Positions 1 to 6,751 of a stretch of DNA of 12,697 nt are shown here, in pieces. The notes beneath the pieces were generated by a model. It was not told the DNA's origin and made no database searches. It was given only the letters and a program-made list of their open reading frames with translations. The translations under genes and the position numbers were made by a program. This stretch comes from Ectocarpus siliculosus. Taxonomy: Eukaryota; Sar; Phaeophyceae; Ectocarpales; Ectocarpaceae. Positions within the stretch are counted from its first letter, which is position 1. Each line of letters opens with the position of its first letter. The stretch is from the NCBI GenBank assembly GCA_000310025.1, contig FN648862.1, positions 5,549 through 18,245 on the forward strand, given 5' to 3'.

Positions 1-231
1 ACAGTAGGAGATAGCTGTTGCGTGTGCAGAAGTACACTGGTGTCTTTCTCTGCACTTCTCTCTCTCCCGCTCGCTCTCGCTCTAATTTTTCGTTTTCGGC
101 GCAAAAAAAAAAACTGACAGTCCAGCCTAGACCCAAAGGGGTTAATTTAGATCCCGGACATTTTTCACACCGAAGTTAAATAATTAAAACCGAAAGCGTA
201 ACAATTCCTGGTTTACCGCAAAACCGTAATA

Positions 232-361
232 ATCGGAGTCATAGCACAGTGTGCGATCGACTTTTTAAATGTTTTCGTTCTCAGATTTTTATCGCACAGG
301 TGTGCGATATCGCCGATATGTGCGATGACTACGATACCTGTAAAGTTATTTACAACTCGAA
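232..361 (+). repeat. GTGCGAT composite repeat, locus 1
   Basis: This segment contains TGTGCGAT boxes spaced 18 bp apart (TGTGCGAT, ten bases, TGTGCGAT) at about 301-326, preceded by a T-run and ATCGCAC, and followed by a GACTACGATACCTGT tail and a short A/T-rich stretch ending in ACTCG. The same order of boxes recurs at 9349-9480, where the tail GCGATGACTACGATACCTGT is matched exactly. The copy also has a first TGTGCGAT near 250. There is no coding signal. It is a member of an interspersed repeat family also seen at 6412-6565 and 9540-9809. What it does is unknown. Confidence 0.7.
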
Positions 362-422
362 AAAAATGCATGAAACCAGTGGAAGAGCCCGAAAAGTGGA
401 TGAATCGAGTTTCATATCGGAG
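360..422. repeat. Short diverged repeat, copy 1 (partner at 1374-1437)
   Basis: An A-rich start followed by an ATGAATCGAGTTT core recurs at 1374-1437 in the same orientation, with intervening bases partly conserved (AAAAATG near the start, a CCCRAAAA stretch in the middle). The similarity is about 60 bp long and imperfect. It is probably an old transposon fragment, and no family can be assigned. Confidence 0.4.
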
Positions 423-1373
423 GGGACTTTTGGGCAAAAACGCATGAATCGTGAGCAAAAATATGTTTGGGGCTCCAGAGCTCCAAGTACATATTTATTT
501 GTGTTCCGAGACGAACAGACTGCTCTCTCTATCTCCCTCTCTCCCTCTCCTCTCTCCTCGCTTTTGCAGCAAACATCACCGCCGTCACAACAGCAAAGAC
601 ACAGCACACAGCAGTCATAACAACGCCGCCACCACCGCCAGCCCCCAACCAAGCTTTCGGGCACTGCCCGAATGATATTTTGTTGTGCTACATACGTATC
701 AACCCGTACGTGAGGTTGCTGCATGCTGCTGCACCCTCTCTTTTCTCCCCTCTGCCCTCCTCTCTCGTCGTGCTCCTTTTTTCTTTCTCGCTTTCTCTGG
801 TGCCGCCATCGCACGCAAGCACAGACGAATTAACAAACAGACACAGTTCCACAAGGCTTGCCGCGTAGCTTATAGGCTGCCCCGTTTTTTTGGGGGGGAG
901 AAGGAGGTCCCTCCTAGTCGGCATGGCGGCGAGGCTGGAGGTTGTTGTTGCCGTTGATGCACAGGGTGTGCGCATATTATGCCTGTTCACCTGTCTATTC
1001 TATAACCCCTCTCTCGTTTTCTGTTTGGCACAAAAAAAAGAGAAGAAGGACCATCGGTTTGTTATCATCAACGTGCCCGAGTGCCAACATATAGAGTATC
1101 AGCTAGCGTGGGTTGGGGGCGCTCTTGGCAGAGACGAACGCCCTTGTCCGCTATTCGTTCACTACCTTAGGGTGTGCATATATATTTGTATCACCTTGAA
1201 AAAAGGCACTCACTCAAATTTCGCATGCTGCTTGTTTCCGGTCGATCAAATTTGGCTGCACCACAATGGCAGCCCACCTGCCCAAACACCAGCTATTGGC
1301 GCAGGCTAACAGTCCTGTGTTTTTATCCTGGGAAGATCTATTCTTGAGTTTTATATCACGAGAGTTTTTCACC
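423..1373. other. No recognisable gene; pyrimidine-rich DNA
   Basis: Several short open frames exist on both strands here, but none resembles a known family. The longest (minus strand, about 350-814) is rich in Arg, Glu and Cys only because the plus strand carries CT-rich tracts (about 515-565 and 735-800). A run of T followed by G occurs near 885-898. I see no RNA gene or terminal inverted repeat. Confidence 0.6.
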
Positions 1374-1437
1374 AAAAATGTACAAAGCAGCGAAAGGCCC
1401 AAAAAAGTCCCGCCGGTCCATGAATCGAGTTTTAAAT
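1374..1437. repeat. Short diverged repeat, copy 2 (partner at 360-422)
   Basis: This is the second copy of the ATGAATCGAGTTT-containing segment, with the same orientation and order of sub-blocks as 360-422. It lies just downstream, in minus-strand sense, of the Helitron relic and may be a separate insertion or part of its decayed remainder. The 1438-1738 interval holds no gene that I can recognise. Confidence 0.4.
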
Positions 1438-1738
1438 CATGTTATATATACAAGGGCTCCGGACTTCGGGCGCAGAGGCGCCCTCGTCCTCAGTAGTAGG
1501 CTTAAAGGGAACGTGTGGAGGCTGTGCACTGCATACCAAGGGCATGAAGCCGCAGGGTGACCGAATGACCGGTGTGAAGATGTTCGCGTTGTATTCGAGA
1601 AATGTGCCGTTCCCGGTGTAACATGAAAAAGCCAAAAGAGTCGCGTGTACGTGGATTTTTGTCTAGCTTCGCCCGGTGCGAACGAAAAAGAGATGTAAGC
1701 TACGGTCGCCTCTCTTTTCTTGCGCCGGTAAGAACGTA

Positions 1739-3275
1739 GCCGTGGAGCATTAGCATCGGAAACTGAAGAGTTTCGTACGCTGCACTCCACAGGGGCAAGA
1801 ACCTCGGCTTGTCGTCCAGACTGTCACGTGGATAAGTTACTACATCACGTGATCCGCTGTTTTCCTGACCTGATGTGAAGACTAAAGCTGCAATTTCCGG
1901 TGCTGAAACGTTTTAACCTTCAACGGGTCCGTCGTTTGTTCTGCTTACTTCAGCGAACTCAATGTACGCCGGGTCCGCGGATTCAACGTGGTGGGCGTTA
2001 GGTTGATTAATAATGCTATGTACAGCAGATCGGTATTGTTGTGCCCACGGAATGTTGTTGTGCACATGCGTTCGCAAAGTTGTCGCGATGTTTGCGTCGA
2101 ATTTAAGGGATGAAATGTTCTGTGTGAATTCAGAATCGTACATGTAAAACCTCCAGTTGTTCGAGACGGAATAGTTCTCATAATGAATGTTCTTGGAGGT
2201 CGAATGTGCGGTGGTAAGCACGTCCATGCAAGGTGAGCATTGAAGAGGCTGGCGGTTCAGTCCATGTGTTTTTTTGAATACCACGTGCGCCTAATGCAGT
2301 AAATCCGAAAAGCCCGTTGTACCTTCATTGAGCAGAAATGAATTTAGTAGTTTCAAAACAGCGCCATAAGATGGTGGGGGATAGATTTGAGAGGGTGGAT
2401 ATACGACTTGCCTTTGTGACAACGATTTAATCTTTTTTCTTTTTTCCAAAGTTCAGCATTGCAGTGAGAATATGTGATATATTGGTAATCATCCAAATCC
2501 GTGTGTTTTAGCTCCAAAGGCGTGCCGATTGCGAGTCAATGTCTTGCACTCGAAGGCGTATTTGGTTATTAGCATCACCGCGATGGCTGTCTAGACTCGG
2601 TGCCGGTAACCTTGGTGCACGATTCCTCATTTGGCTAAAATGTTGACGTATCATATCGAGTTCAGGGTCTGAGTCGTGTAGTGTGTTATTGTTTGCATTG
2701 CGACGTCGACGGTCCGTTAAGTTTCCAGCACGTCTTCGTCTGCGAGATCTTGCTAGTTCTGCGTGTTGCGCGTTATCCGCATACGGTGACGTGCTTGAAC
2801 TTCTTGCCGTCGGAAGAGTTGGCACCAGCGTAAAGACGCCACACCGCGTGGATATTATTCCACTCTGACAACAACAGCAAGCAGAAAGGGCATTGTTGTG
2901 GAGAGATTTAGCGGTTGCGGTTGCGATGCAGTTTCATGTCAGGGCTTCATGCAACACCTGAACAATATTCGGGCACACATCAGGCGGAAATTACTAGATA
3001 TAATTGAAGAGAGAAATTGCTTTTACCTTTGTAGACGCGGCTGTTGACCTGTTCGGTTGGGACCCCGCGCGAAGGAGTACCTCCCACCGGGGCGAGGCAG
3101 AGCTGGCACGGCTTGGGGTACGTTGTCGACGGGGTGAGGATGGTGCAGGATACGCTACAACTGTGTCCTCGTCGCGGTTGTTGTTACGGTCGCAAGAGGC
3201 AAACTTGCCTTTACCGTCGCGCTTGTTTATGAGCTTAACGTGACCGCCGTCGTCGCAGTCGGGCCCGGGGCAAGG
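1739..3275 (-). pseudogene. Decayed Helitron rolling-circle transposase (Helitron-like N-terminal region)
   Basis: Read 3275 to 1739 on the minus strand, consecutive pieces follow the order of the Helitron-like N-terminal domain, which precedes the Rep nuclease and Pif1-type helicase in intact elements. A basic leader (SRRRRRAGNLTDRRRRNANN, about 2754-2695) comes first. In another frame (about 2529-2353) come HCNAELWKKEKRLNRCHKGK and IPHHLMALF, matching the usual C-x-A-x-x-W...CC-x-x-GK...P-x-x-L pattern. In a third frame (2358-2178) come RYNGLFGFTALGA and LTLHGRAYHRTFDLQEH. In a fourth (about 2175-1739) come RFYMYDSEF, NNIPWAQQYRSAV and, past an in-frame TAA at 1913-1915, APEIAALVF, SRDVVTYPRD and YETLQFPMLMLHG. 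At least three frame breaks and two stops (2325-2327 and 1913-1915) show it is dead. The HUH motif and the helicase are not found, so the copy is truncated near 1739. The family call is firm by motif order. The exact 5' limit is not. Confidence 0.8.
2865..3026 (-). other. Possible intron in the Helitron leader
   Basis: On the minus strand AAG|GTAAAA at 3027/3026 and a T/G-rich tract ending TTGTTGTCAG at 2865 would remove 162 bases in phase 0. This would join the open frame 3275-3027 to the frame that runs 2864-2508 (the basic leader). Both sites fit the GT-AG consensus and keep the frame, but splicing is inferred from sequence alone. Without it a stop at 2994-2996 ends the upstream frame. Confidence 0.35.
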
Positions 3276-3278
3276 CTA

Positions 3279-3573
3279 GTTGGGGTCGGCCTTTTGTACA
3301 GGGCGGCGGGACTCTCCACTACGACTCTCTCTCTGACTGGGTGGACTTACGCTTTGCTGGGGAGCGACGGGAGAGGGCGTTCATGTTGTGTTGCAGCTGA
3401 AGGTCGATGCGGGGATGAGAGGGGAGGATGTCGAAAATGAGAGTGAGTGACCGGGTGGGGCCGGTGAGGCTGGAGCACGTTTTCACGCTTTACAGACTAA
3501 ATTCTGACTAACTTGGAGAGGAAATTCGGAACATTCGACAAAATGTGCACTCTTTCATTCACTCTGCACAGAT
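3279..3573. other. No assigned gene; Ser/Pro-rich minus-strand frame
   Basis: The minus-strand frame that continues above the stop at 3276-3278 encodes a Ser/Pro/Arg-rich, probably disordered stretch up to about 3390. It could be the broken beginning of the Helitron protein. The plus-strand ORFs here (for example 3240-3440) are Gly/Arg/Cys-rich and resemble no family. Confidence 0.3.
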
Positions 3574-3634
3574 TAACTTCTGACTAAACTTCCAACAATT
3601 ATTCTAACTTCTGACTAACTTCCAGCAATTATTC
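3574..3634. repeat. Tandem duplication, 30-31 bp unit
   Basis: The unit starting TAACTTCTGACTAA and ending CAATTATTC occurs twice head to tail (3574-3604 and 3605-3634), differing by one inserted A and one A/G change. A partial third copy (AATTCTGACTAACTTGGA) lies at about 3500-3517. Confidence 0.85.
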
Positions 3635-3725
3635 CATGAAACGGTGTGGTATCACGAAAAGTTCATCTCTCTTGTTTAACTGTATATGTATACGATATAG
3701 CGCAGTCTACAGCTGCACCTTCAAT

Positions 3726-3753
3726 ACAACAACAGCAGTACAACAACAGCAGT
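3726..3753. repeat. Tandem 14-bp repeat, two copies
   Basis: ACAACAACAGCAGT occurs twice without interruption. It is a simple-sequence type of duplication built from CAA/CAG triplets. Confidence 0.9.
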
Positions 3754-4313
3754 GTCCACAGTATTACAGAAGACATATGCCTACAATCTTGCAGCACTTG
3801 CAGCAATTGATGATGCCGTGAGATTTGCGTGCATGTTCAAGCTCAAAACAAAGCAAGTTAAGTCTAAGGTTGTGGCGTACCACAACAACAACAATCTACA
3901 TTTGGCCAATCTTCCTTGTTACAGCTGTAGAATATGTGCATGTTGGAGGGTGTGTGTGGCATATACGTTGTACGTAACCATCCGCGCGGTGACAATACAC
4001 GATGCACATACAGTACTCCAGTTCGCGTTGCTTACGCTAGAGAAGGCGACAGGATGCATGCATGCAACTGTACCTACAACGCATACCACATAGTACGGAC
4101 AGTCTGTCGATATCTATCTACAGATGAGACCATGCGGCAAAAAAAAGTCTGTGCTAGGTACTACATGTATGCTTCTACTTCAAGTATGTGTCATGATTTA
4201 TGAGTTGACGTTCTCCCAAATCTCGTCCAATGAGCTGCGTCATTCTTTAGAGATCACAGTCCCTTGAAGTCCCTTGCGTGGACGCGCCCGGATGCAGGAG
4301 ATTTAGCTGTGTT
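3754..4313. other. No recognisable gene
   Basis: Open frames up to 113 codons (3752-4093, plus) lack any family signature and have no supporting neighbours. Short CAACAACAACAA tracts and a palindromic GCATGCATGC near 4055 are present. I see no RNA gene. Confidence 0.5.
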
Positions 4314-4420
4314 TCACGGTGCTGTAACTCGGCTCGCCCTTGGAGTCTAGAGCTCGCGACAGGGGCGCTGTGATCGTGAAAGTGGCACGCCCACGTCGGC
4401 GAAGACGGCCGAAACATATG
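4314..4420 (-). repeat. SINE-like unit, copy 1
   Basis: On the plus strand the unit runs from a GTGCTGTAACTC start, through CTCGCGACAGGGGCGCTGTG (4353-4372), to GGCGAAGACGGCCGAAACA. It shares these blocks in the same order with 4505-4606. On the minus strand the centre corresponds to a T-arm-like GAG/7-base/CTC hairpin that is intact as a B box only in copy 2. The ending CGAAGACGGCCGAAAC recalls the 3' part of hammerhead-type cores, but the CUGANGA box is not conserved. Confidence 0.5.
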
Positions 4421-4504
4421 TTGAAACCCCATTTAAATACAATTGAAATCGATTTACCGCACCGCAACCTCTAGCTCAATGACTGAAAAAGTGGTTGCGT
4501 GCAT

Positions 4505-4606
4505 TCACCGTGCTGTAACTCTACTCGTCTTTGGAGATTCGAACTCGCGACAGGGGCGCTGTGATCCAGAGACTGGCCCGCTGCACGGGCAATAGCCGGC
4601 GAAAAA
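4505..4606 (-). repeat. SINE-like unit, copy 2, with B-box-like motif
   Basis: This is a direct repeat of 4314-4420 at an offset of about 191 bp. The minus strand contains CGCGAGTTCGAATCTCC (about 4536-4552), close to a Pol III B box (GGTTCGANNCC), with a three-base-pair T-stem around a TTCGAAT loop. A weak A-box-like GGCCAGTCTCTGG lies about 25-40 bases upstream in minus sense. This suggests a tRNA-derived SINE relic. No complete tRNA cloverleaf can be folded by eye. Confidence 0.45.
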
Positions 4607-4653
4607 ATAAGTCTCAAGGCGACCGCGAACTGATGCACCGAAAAAAAACGCTT

Positions 4654-5229
4654 TTAGAGTGCAACAATGGTTGAACTCTTGCGTCTCAGGCCTCCGACAT
4701 AATTGTAGTTAAGTCTATACTCACAGGATGGTCGTCGTGACGTGATACATCTCTTGTTATTAGTATGGAAAAAAATAAAAAAAGATGGCTCGATTTTTGT
4801 ATTTCTACAGCAGTATGGACCAGACGCCGACTGTACATGGAACTCGTACGAGTGTCGACTCAGTTGTGCTGTCACAGCATCTTCCACACACTTCTGCCAG
4901 TGCTGGTGTGTCGATTGGAGTCTTGTAGGTCGAGATACAGCAGTGGGATTCTCGGGTTGTGGAGGCAAAAGTGAACCAGCGCAAAAACATTTCATGCATA
5001 GTTCGACTACTGCTGTGTTTTTGCGACAGCAGTATGGACTAGACGCCGAACGACTACCGCAACGACCTAACTGGATGGGATACTTCCTGCCACGGCGAAC
5101 CATAGTACGGTGCGATGCAAACATCCGTTCGTGTGTCGCGCGGCTGCCACATGTGTCGACGACAGGTACACGTAGAGCTCTCGCCATGTTGTCATTACCG
5201 CGCAGGAGGACCCCTCGGAGATCTTCCAC
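4654..5229 (-). CDS. Unrecognised open frame spanning a duplicated block
   Basis: This is a 191-codon open frame without an ATG at its upstream end. I do not recognise the product. It contains two copies of an SAS-(S/G)-PYCCR motif (plus coordinates 5026-5049 and 4807-4830). Between them lies a block with RPTRLQST and CVEDAVTAQL. The upstream paralogous block (5284-5393, in another minus frame) encodes RPIRLQST and CVEDAVTAQL. Across the ten codons of CVEDAVTAQL the two copies differ at three bases, all synonymous. That hints that this strand was once translated. It could be an exon fragment of a repeat protein or an old transposon. The plus-strand 230-codon frame (4742-5434) over the same DNA is considered its shadow. 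Confidence 0.25.
   Translation of the reverse strand: MEDLRGVLLRGNDNMARALRVPVVDTCGSRATHERMFASHRTMVRRGRKYPIQLGRCGSRSASSPYCCRKNTAVVELCMKCFCAGSLLPPQPENPTAVSRPTRLQSTHQHWQKCVEDAVTAQLSRHSYEFHVQSASGPYCCRNTKIEPSFFIFFHTNNKRCITSRRPSCEYRLNYNYVGGLRRKSSTIVAL
4863..4969 (-). repeat. Diverged duplicated block, copy A
   Basis: The plus strand, from GTTGTGCTGTCAC to GGTTGTGGAGGCAAA, matches 5284-5393 over its whole length at roughly 80 percent identity by eye, with a few small indels. Flanking AGCAGTATGGAC-AGACGCCGA segments (4807-4830 and 5026-5049) are a second repeated component of the same array. Confidence 0.8.
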
Positions 5230-5283
5230 ATGGTGCTACAACGACAGCAGTACTACTGTAAATAGATGTCGTAGGAGAGTGGA

Positions 5284-5393
5284 GTTGTGCTGTCACGGCA
5301 TCTTCCACGCACTCTTCTACCGGTGCTTGCGTCGATTGGAGTCTTATAGGCCGAAATGCAAGAGTGGGTTGGGTTCCGGGTTGTGGAAGCAAA
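5284..5393 (-). repeat. Diverged duplicated block, copy B
   Basis: This is the partner of 4863-4969 in the same orientation, offset about 421 bp. The minus-strand frame through it stays open (about 5479-5195) and retains LLPQP, RLQST and CVEDAVTAQL. Downstream in minus sense it runs through a CAGCAGTA/CTACTGT triplet stretch near 5240. Confidence 0.8.
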
Positions 5394-5582
5394 CCTGCCT
5401 GCAACAACAGAGAAGGCGGTGTTCTATTTACTAGAGTATCCCGCTCAAATTTGTTTCTTTTTGCGACATGTGGTTGCATGTTTCTTTCCCACTGCCGAAA
5501 AAGACCGCTGGATCTTTACGCAGTCCACCTTTCCCATTTATCATTTTACACCGAACGATGCAGGACGGGTCGACCTTCATCA

Positions 5583-5607
5583 TTGTTGTTGTTGTTGTTG
5601 TTGTTGT
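5583..5607. repeat. (TTG)8 microsatellite
   Basis: There are eight uninterrupted TTG triplets from 5583 to 5606. The plus-strand ORF crossing it gains a meaningless poly-Cys run, and the minus strand reads poly-Thr. Confidence 0.97.
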
Positions 5608-5762
5608 CTTCACATGAAAAATCGTTCCGATCTCTCTCTACCCAGTAACTTCATATGGCCGTACTTACTTGTGGATTACCTGTTGGAAATTGTGGGAATC
5701 CCTTCATTCCGAGAGAGCCACAGGTCGGCATCCGGCCTTTTCTTTTTTTGTATGCACTTTTC

Positions 5763-6251
5763 TTATATGCACTTTTCTTCCTGTGAAGTTTTGACGTTGC
5801 GCTTGCCATCGTCGCTGTCTTCAAACCTTCTCAGCCGGCCTTCAAACTTCTTGTTGATAAGTCTCCGTGGTAACTTCTCCGCCCATGAGTCATATGCAGT
5901 TATGACCTGCGCTTTGACTTTCACGATGGGTATCTTACCTCTTTGTCTTGCATTGGTGAGTACCTGCGTTATACGGAAGGATCGTTCCACGACGCAAACG
6001 TCGACGTCTCCGGTTTTTTTTTTGTTCCCTCCGCACTCCTTCCTTGCGGCGGTTTTCACACCGACTTCGAACGTGGGGTGCAATTTCCTCTCTTCGTACC
6101 TTCCTCGTCGGCCTTCTCCATCGTTATGTACATAATGTATACCTCGATTTTTCGGCTTTTCGATTCCGATAGAGACAAGACTACGGACTGACATTTCCCT
6201 TTCACCCCCGACGGGACCGCGCGCTCGTCGAGTGCCGAAATTCTTCACCAC
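5763..6251 (-). CDS. Weak hypothetical ORF, basic protein
   Basis: This is a 162-codon frame that opens with GTG rather than ATG; the first in-frame ATG gives about 143 residues. The product is rich in Lys, Arg and Glu. Its last third (KAQVITAYDSWAEKLPRRLI followed by NKKFEGRLRRFED) vaguely recalls the C-terminal tail of Tc1/pogo-type transposases, which has W-x-x-(L/I)-x(4)-I-x-x-x-F and is followed by acidic residues. I found no catalytic motifs upstream in any frame. The plus-strand 259-codon frame (5356-6135) over the same DNA is F/C/S/L-rich and looks like antisense. Both could be noise. Confidence 0.2.
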   Translation of the reverse strand: MVKNFGTRRARGPVGGEREMSVRSLVSIGIEKPKNRGIHYVHNDGEGRRGRYEERKLHPTFEVGVKTAARKECGGNKKKTGDVDVCVVERSFRITQVLTNARQRGKIPIVKVKAQVITAYDSWAEKLPRRLINKKFEGRLRRFEDSDDGKRNVKTSQEEKCI

Positions 6252-6360
6252 TTCCTTGCCTCTCCCAACACCGTCCCTTCTTCCCGCCCCAACAAATCTT
6301 CTCCCCTTTTCTTCTGATTTCCTTCCTCCCGGACACTCACCACCATCCGTCCTGGATGTT

Positions 6361-6391
6361 GGCCCCCAGCCCCATTGGGGGGCGGGGGGCC
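6361..6391. other. Strong G/C-rich hairpin
   Basis: GGCCCCCAGCCCC is followed by a five-base loop and then GGGGCGGGGGGCC. It pairs over 13 positions with a single A-G mismatch. The right arm has G-runs of six and six that could also support a quadruplex. It lies between pyrimidine-rich DNA and the second GTGCGAT repeat, about 360 bp before the pogo transposase start. Confidence 0.8.
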
Positions 6392-6411
6392 AATCCTTAA
6401 TCCTAGTACCT

Positions 6412-6565
6412 CTTGTGCGATAATCGAATTAAATGATTTGGTTCTTGTTGCACCGCACGCCCTGTGCGATAACTCCGATATGTGCGATGCTGAAATAAAC
6501 AAACGCTAGCCGTGCGGGGAGTATTTCGAACACACACCCCTGTGCCAAGACTCCAATATGTGCGA
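6412..6565 (+). repeat. GTGCGAT composite repeat, locus 2
   Basis: From left to right it has TTGTGCGATAATC, an AATTAAATGATTT block (about 6427-6439), CACCGCACGCC, and a TGTGCGAT pair with 18-bp spacing (6471-6496). A decayed pair (TGTGCCAA, ten bases, TGTGCGAT) lies at about 6541-6566. Box order and orientation agree with 9349-9480 and 9601-9679. It precedes the transposase reading frame, so it may be the left flank or subterminal region of that element. Confidence 0.7.
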
Positions 6566-6751
6566 TCCAAATCAAATCACAGCGGACATAGCAGCAACAC
6601 ACCACAACACACACCGAACAACGAACACACATGACGCGCACACGCAGACGCGGCGAAATACGGGGAGATGCCCTCACAATATCCCGACAACCCATACAAT
6701 TTCCCGACACCCGAGATTGTGCTTGCGCACACGCACCACACATTGGCTATC

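Noticed and set aside
350-814. 154-codon minus-strand ORF
   Set aside because: Its Arg/Glu/Cys content comes from CT-rich tracts, and it overlaps the repeat at 360-422. No family signature is present.
1250-1735. Continuation of the Helitron protein toward the Rep HUH motif
   Set aside because: I read all three minus frames and found neither the HUH signature nor the expected GRLFQ-type motif, so the relic is taken to end near 1739.
4530-4606. Genuine tRNA gene on the minus strand
   Set aside because: Only a B-box-like motif with three T-stem pairs is present. No acceptor or anticodon arm can be formed, and the motif is degraded in the sister copy.
5356-6135. 259-codon plus-strand ORF, the second longest in the window
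   Set aside because: It includes a poly-Cys run from the (TTG)8 microsatellite and an F/S/C/L-rich antisense-like composition. No homology was recognised.
6558-6751. N-terminal extension of the transposase in the long 6558-7751 frame
   Set aside because: That frame upstream of the G8 run is Thr/Arg/Pro-rich noise. The plausible N-terminus is in the other frame from ATG 6752, joined by a one-base break.
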